This document shows, one piece after another, positions 33,269-33,529 of a DNA stretch of 33,529 bases. The translations under genes were made by a program, and so were the position numbers. Numbering within the stretch: the first letter of the stretch is position 1; each line of letters begins with the position of its first letter. Below the pieces are notes generated by a model. The model was not told where the DNA came from. It did not search any database and saw only the letters and a program-made list of their open reading frames with translations. This DNA is from Candidatus Endomicrobiellum agilis (GTDB lineage Bacteria; Elusimicrobiota; Endomicrobiia; Endomicrobiales; Endomicrobiaceae): the NCBI GenBank assembly GCA_020328155.1, contig JAIXMX010000010.1:1-33529 (forward strand), read 5' to 3'.

Positions 33269-33529
33269 TTATTTCTTGACGCTTTTCTTTGCCGCCTTTC
33301 CAGCGCCGACAGTTTTACTTGCAGTTTCCTTAGTCTTCTTAGTTTTATTTTTCTCACCTCTGCCCATAACAGCTCTTGAAATATCGCCTTGCACATCAAG
33401 AAAATAAAAATATCCACTTTCTTTCTTTAAGCCGAGCTTTTTCACTTTTGACGATTTACTGCTTTTCTTGTTTTTGCCTCTCGCCATCAAAGCTCTTGAA
33501 ACATCGCCTTCTTTATCAATAAAATAAAG
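33269..33529 (-). CDS. Lysine-rich protein with duplicated GD-SRA motif, partial
   Basis: The frame is open to the right edge, so the start lies outside. The visible 86 residues contain the same motif twice: YFIDKEGDVSRALMARG and YFLDVQGDISRAVMGRG, each followed by a Lys/Ser/Thr-rich stretch (KNKKSSKSSKVKK and EKNKTKKTKETASK). The spacing is about 38 residues. The basic, low-complexity tail suggests nucleic acid binding, but no family can be named. A strong terminator follows at 33197-33241, which supports that the gene is expressed. Confidence 0.7.
   Translation of the reverse strand, partial: LYFIDKEGDVSRALMARGKNKKSSKSSKVKKLGLKKESGYFYFLDVQGDISRAVMGRGEKNKTKKTKETASKTVGAGKAAKKSVKK

Overview
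The window looks like part of the chromosome of an AT-rich, probably anaerobic, Gram-negative-type bacterium. The clues are the MEP isoprenoid genes ispD and ispF, a membrane pyrophosphatase, a MetV/MetF pair, a lipoprotein-rich accessory block, loose gene packing and several decaying genes. This would fit an Elusimicrobiota (Endomicrobium-like) genome, but that placement is inferred from gene content and feel, not from a marker search.

Region 1 (1-6838) is accessory. At the left edge is a frameshifted DnaB-like helicase of the phage or mobile-element type. It is followed, on the minus strand, by ten small genes read from about 6500 down to a terminator at 942-975. Eight of them have lipoprotein or lipoprotein-like signal peptides (B, C, D, E, F, H, I and J in the entries below). 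Most belong to two leader families (MKKAISAVLTLLLISGC and MKKVISLLLSVILISGC types) that continue into unrelated bodies, and seven carry a second membrane segment behind the lipid anchor. Seven starts sit on one to nine copies of the pentamer ATAGG (coding strand), which supplies the ribosome binding site and, in long arrays, stop codons in all three frames. Three of the lipoprotein genes are broken: one by an extra A in an A8 run, one by a one-base deletion, and one by two in-frame stops inside an otherwise open 300-codon frame. This array is the most novel part of the window.

Region 2 (6839-10650, minus strand) is housekeeping: aroE, ispD, ispF and cysS (shikimate pathway, two MEP-pathway steps, cysteinyl-tRNA synthetase). 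Region 3 (10860-15846, plus strand) holds a cardiolipin synthase-type phospholipase D, a stand-alone Fe-S PD-(D/E)XK nuclease, rmuC and an RNase HI-fold protein. Region 4 (16205-21721, plus) holds glmU, prs, rplY (L25/CTC type), pth, metV and metF; glmU-prs-rplY-pth is a widespread gene neighbourhood. A spacer with a degenerate tandem repeat of about 98 bp follows (21945-22460).

Region 5 (22536-29464, plus) holds a YifB/ComM-type AAA protein, mazG, hppA, an M50-like membrane metalloprotease overlapping a polyprenol/diacylglycerol kinase-family protein, and a secreted NodB-type deacetylase. Region 6 (29810-32187, minus) is a probable operon of a short pyruvate kinase, a CDF-like membrane protein and a ZIP metal transporter. 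After a spacer of about 1 kb, a strong terminator closes a lysine-rich repeat protein that runs off the right edge. Several spacers of 300-1000 bp hold no supportable gene, which suggests ongoing gene decay.
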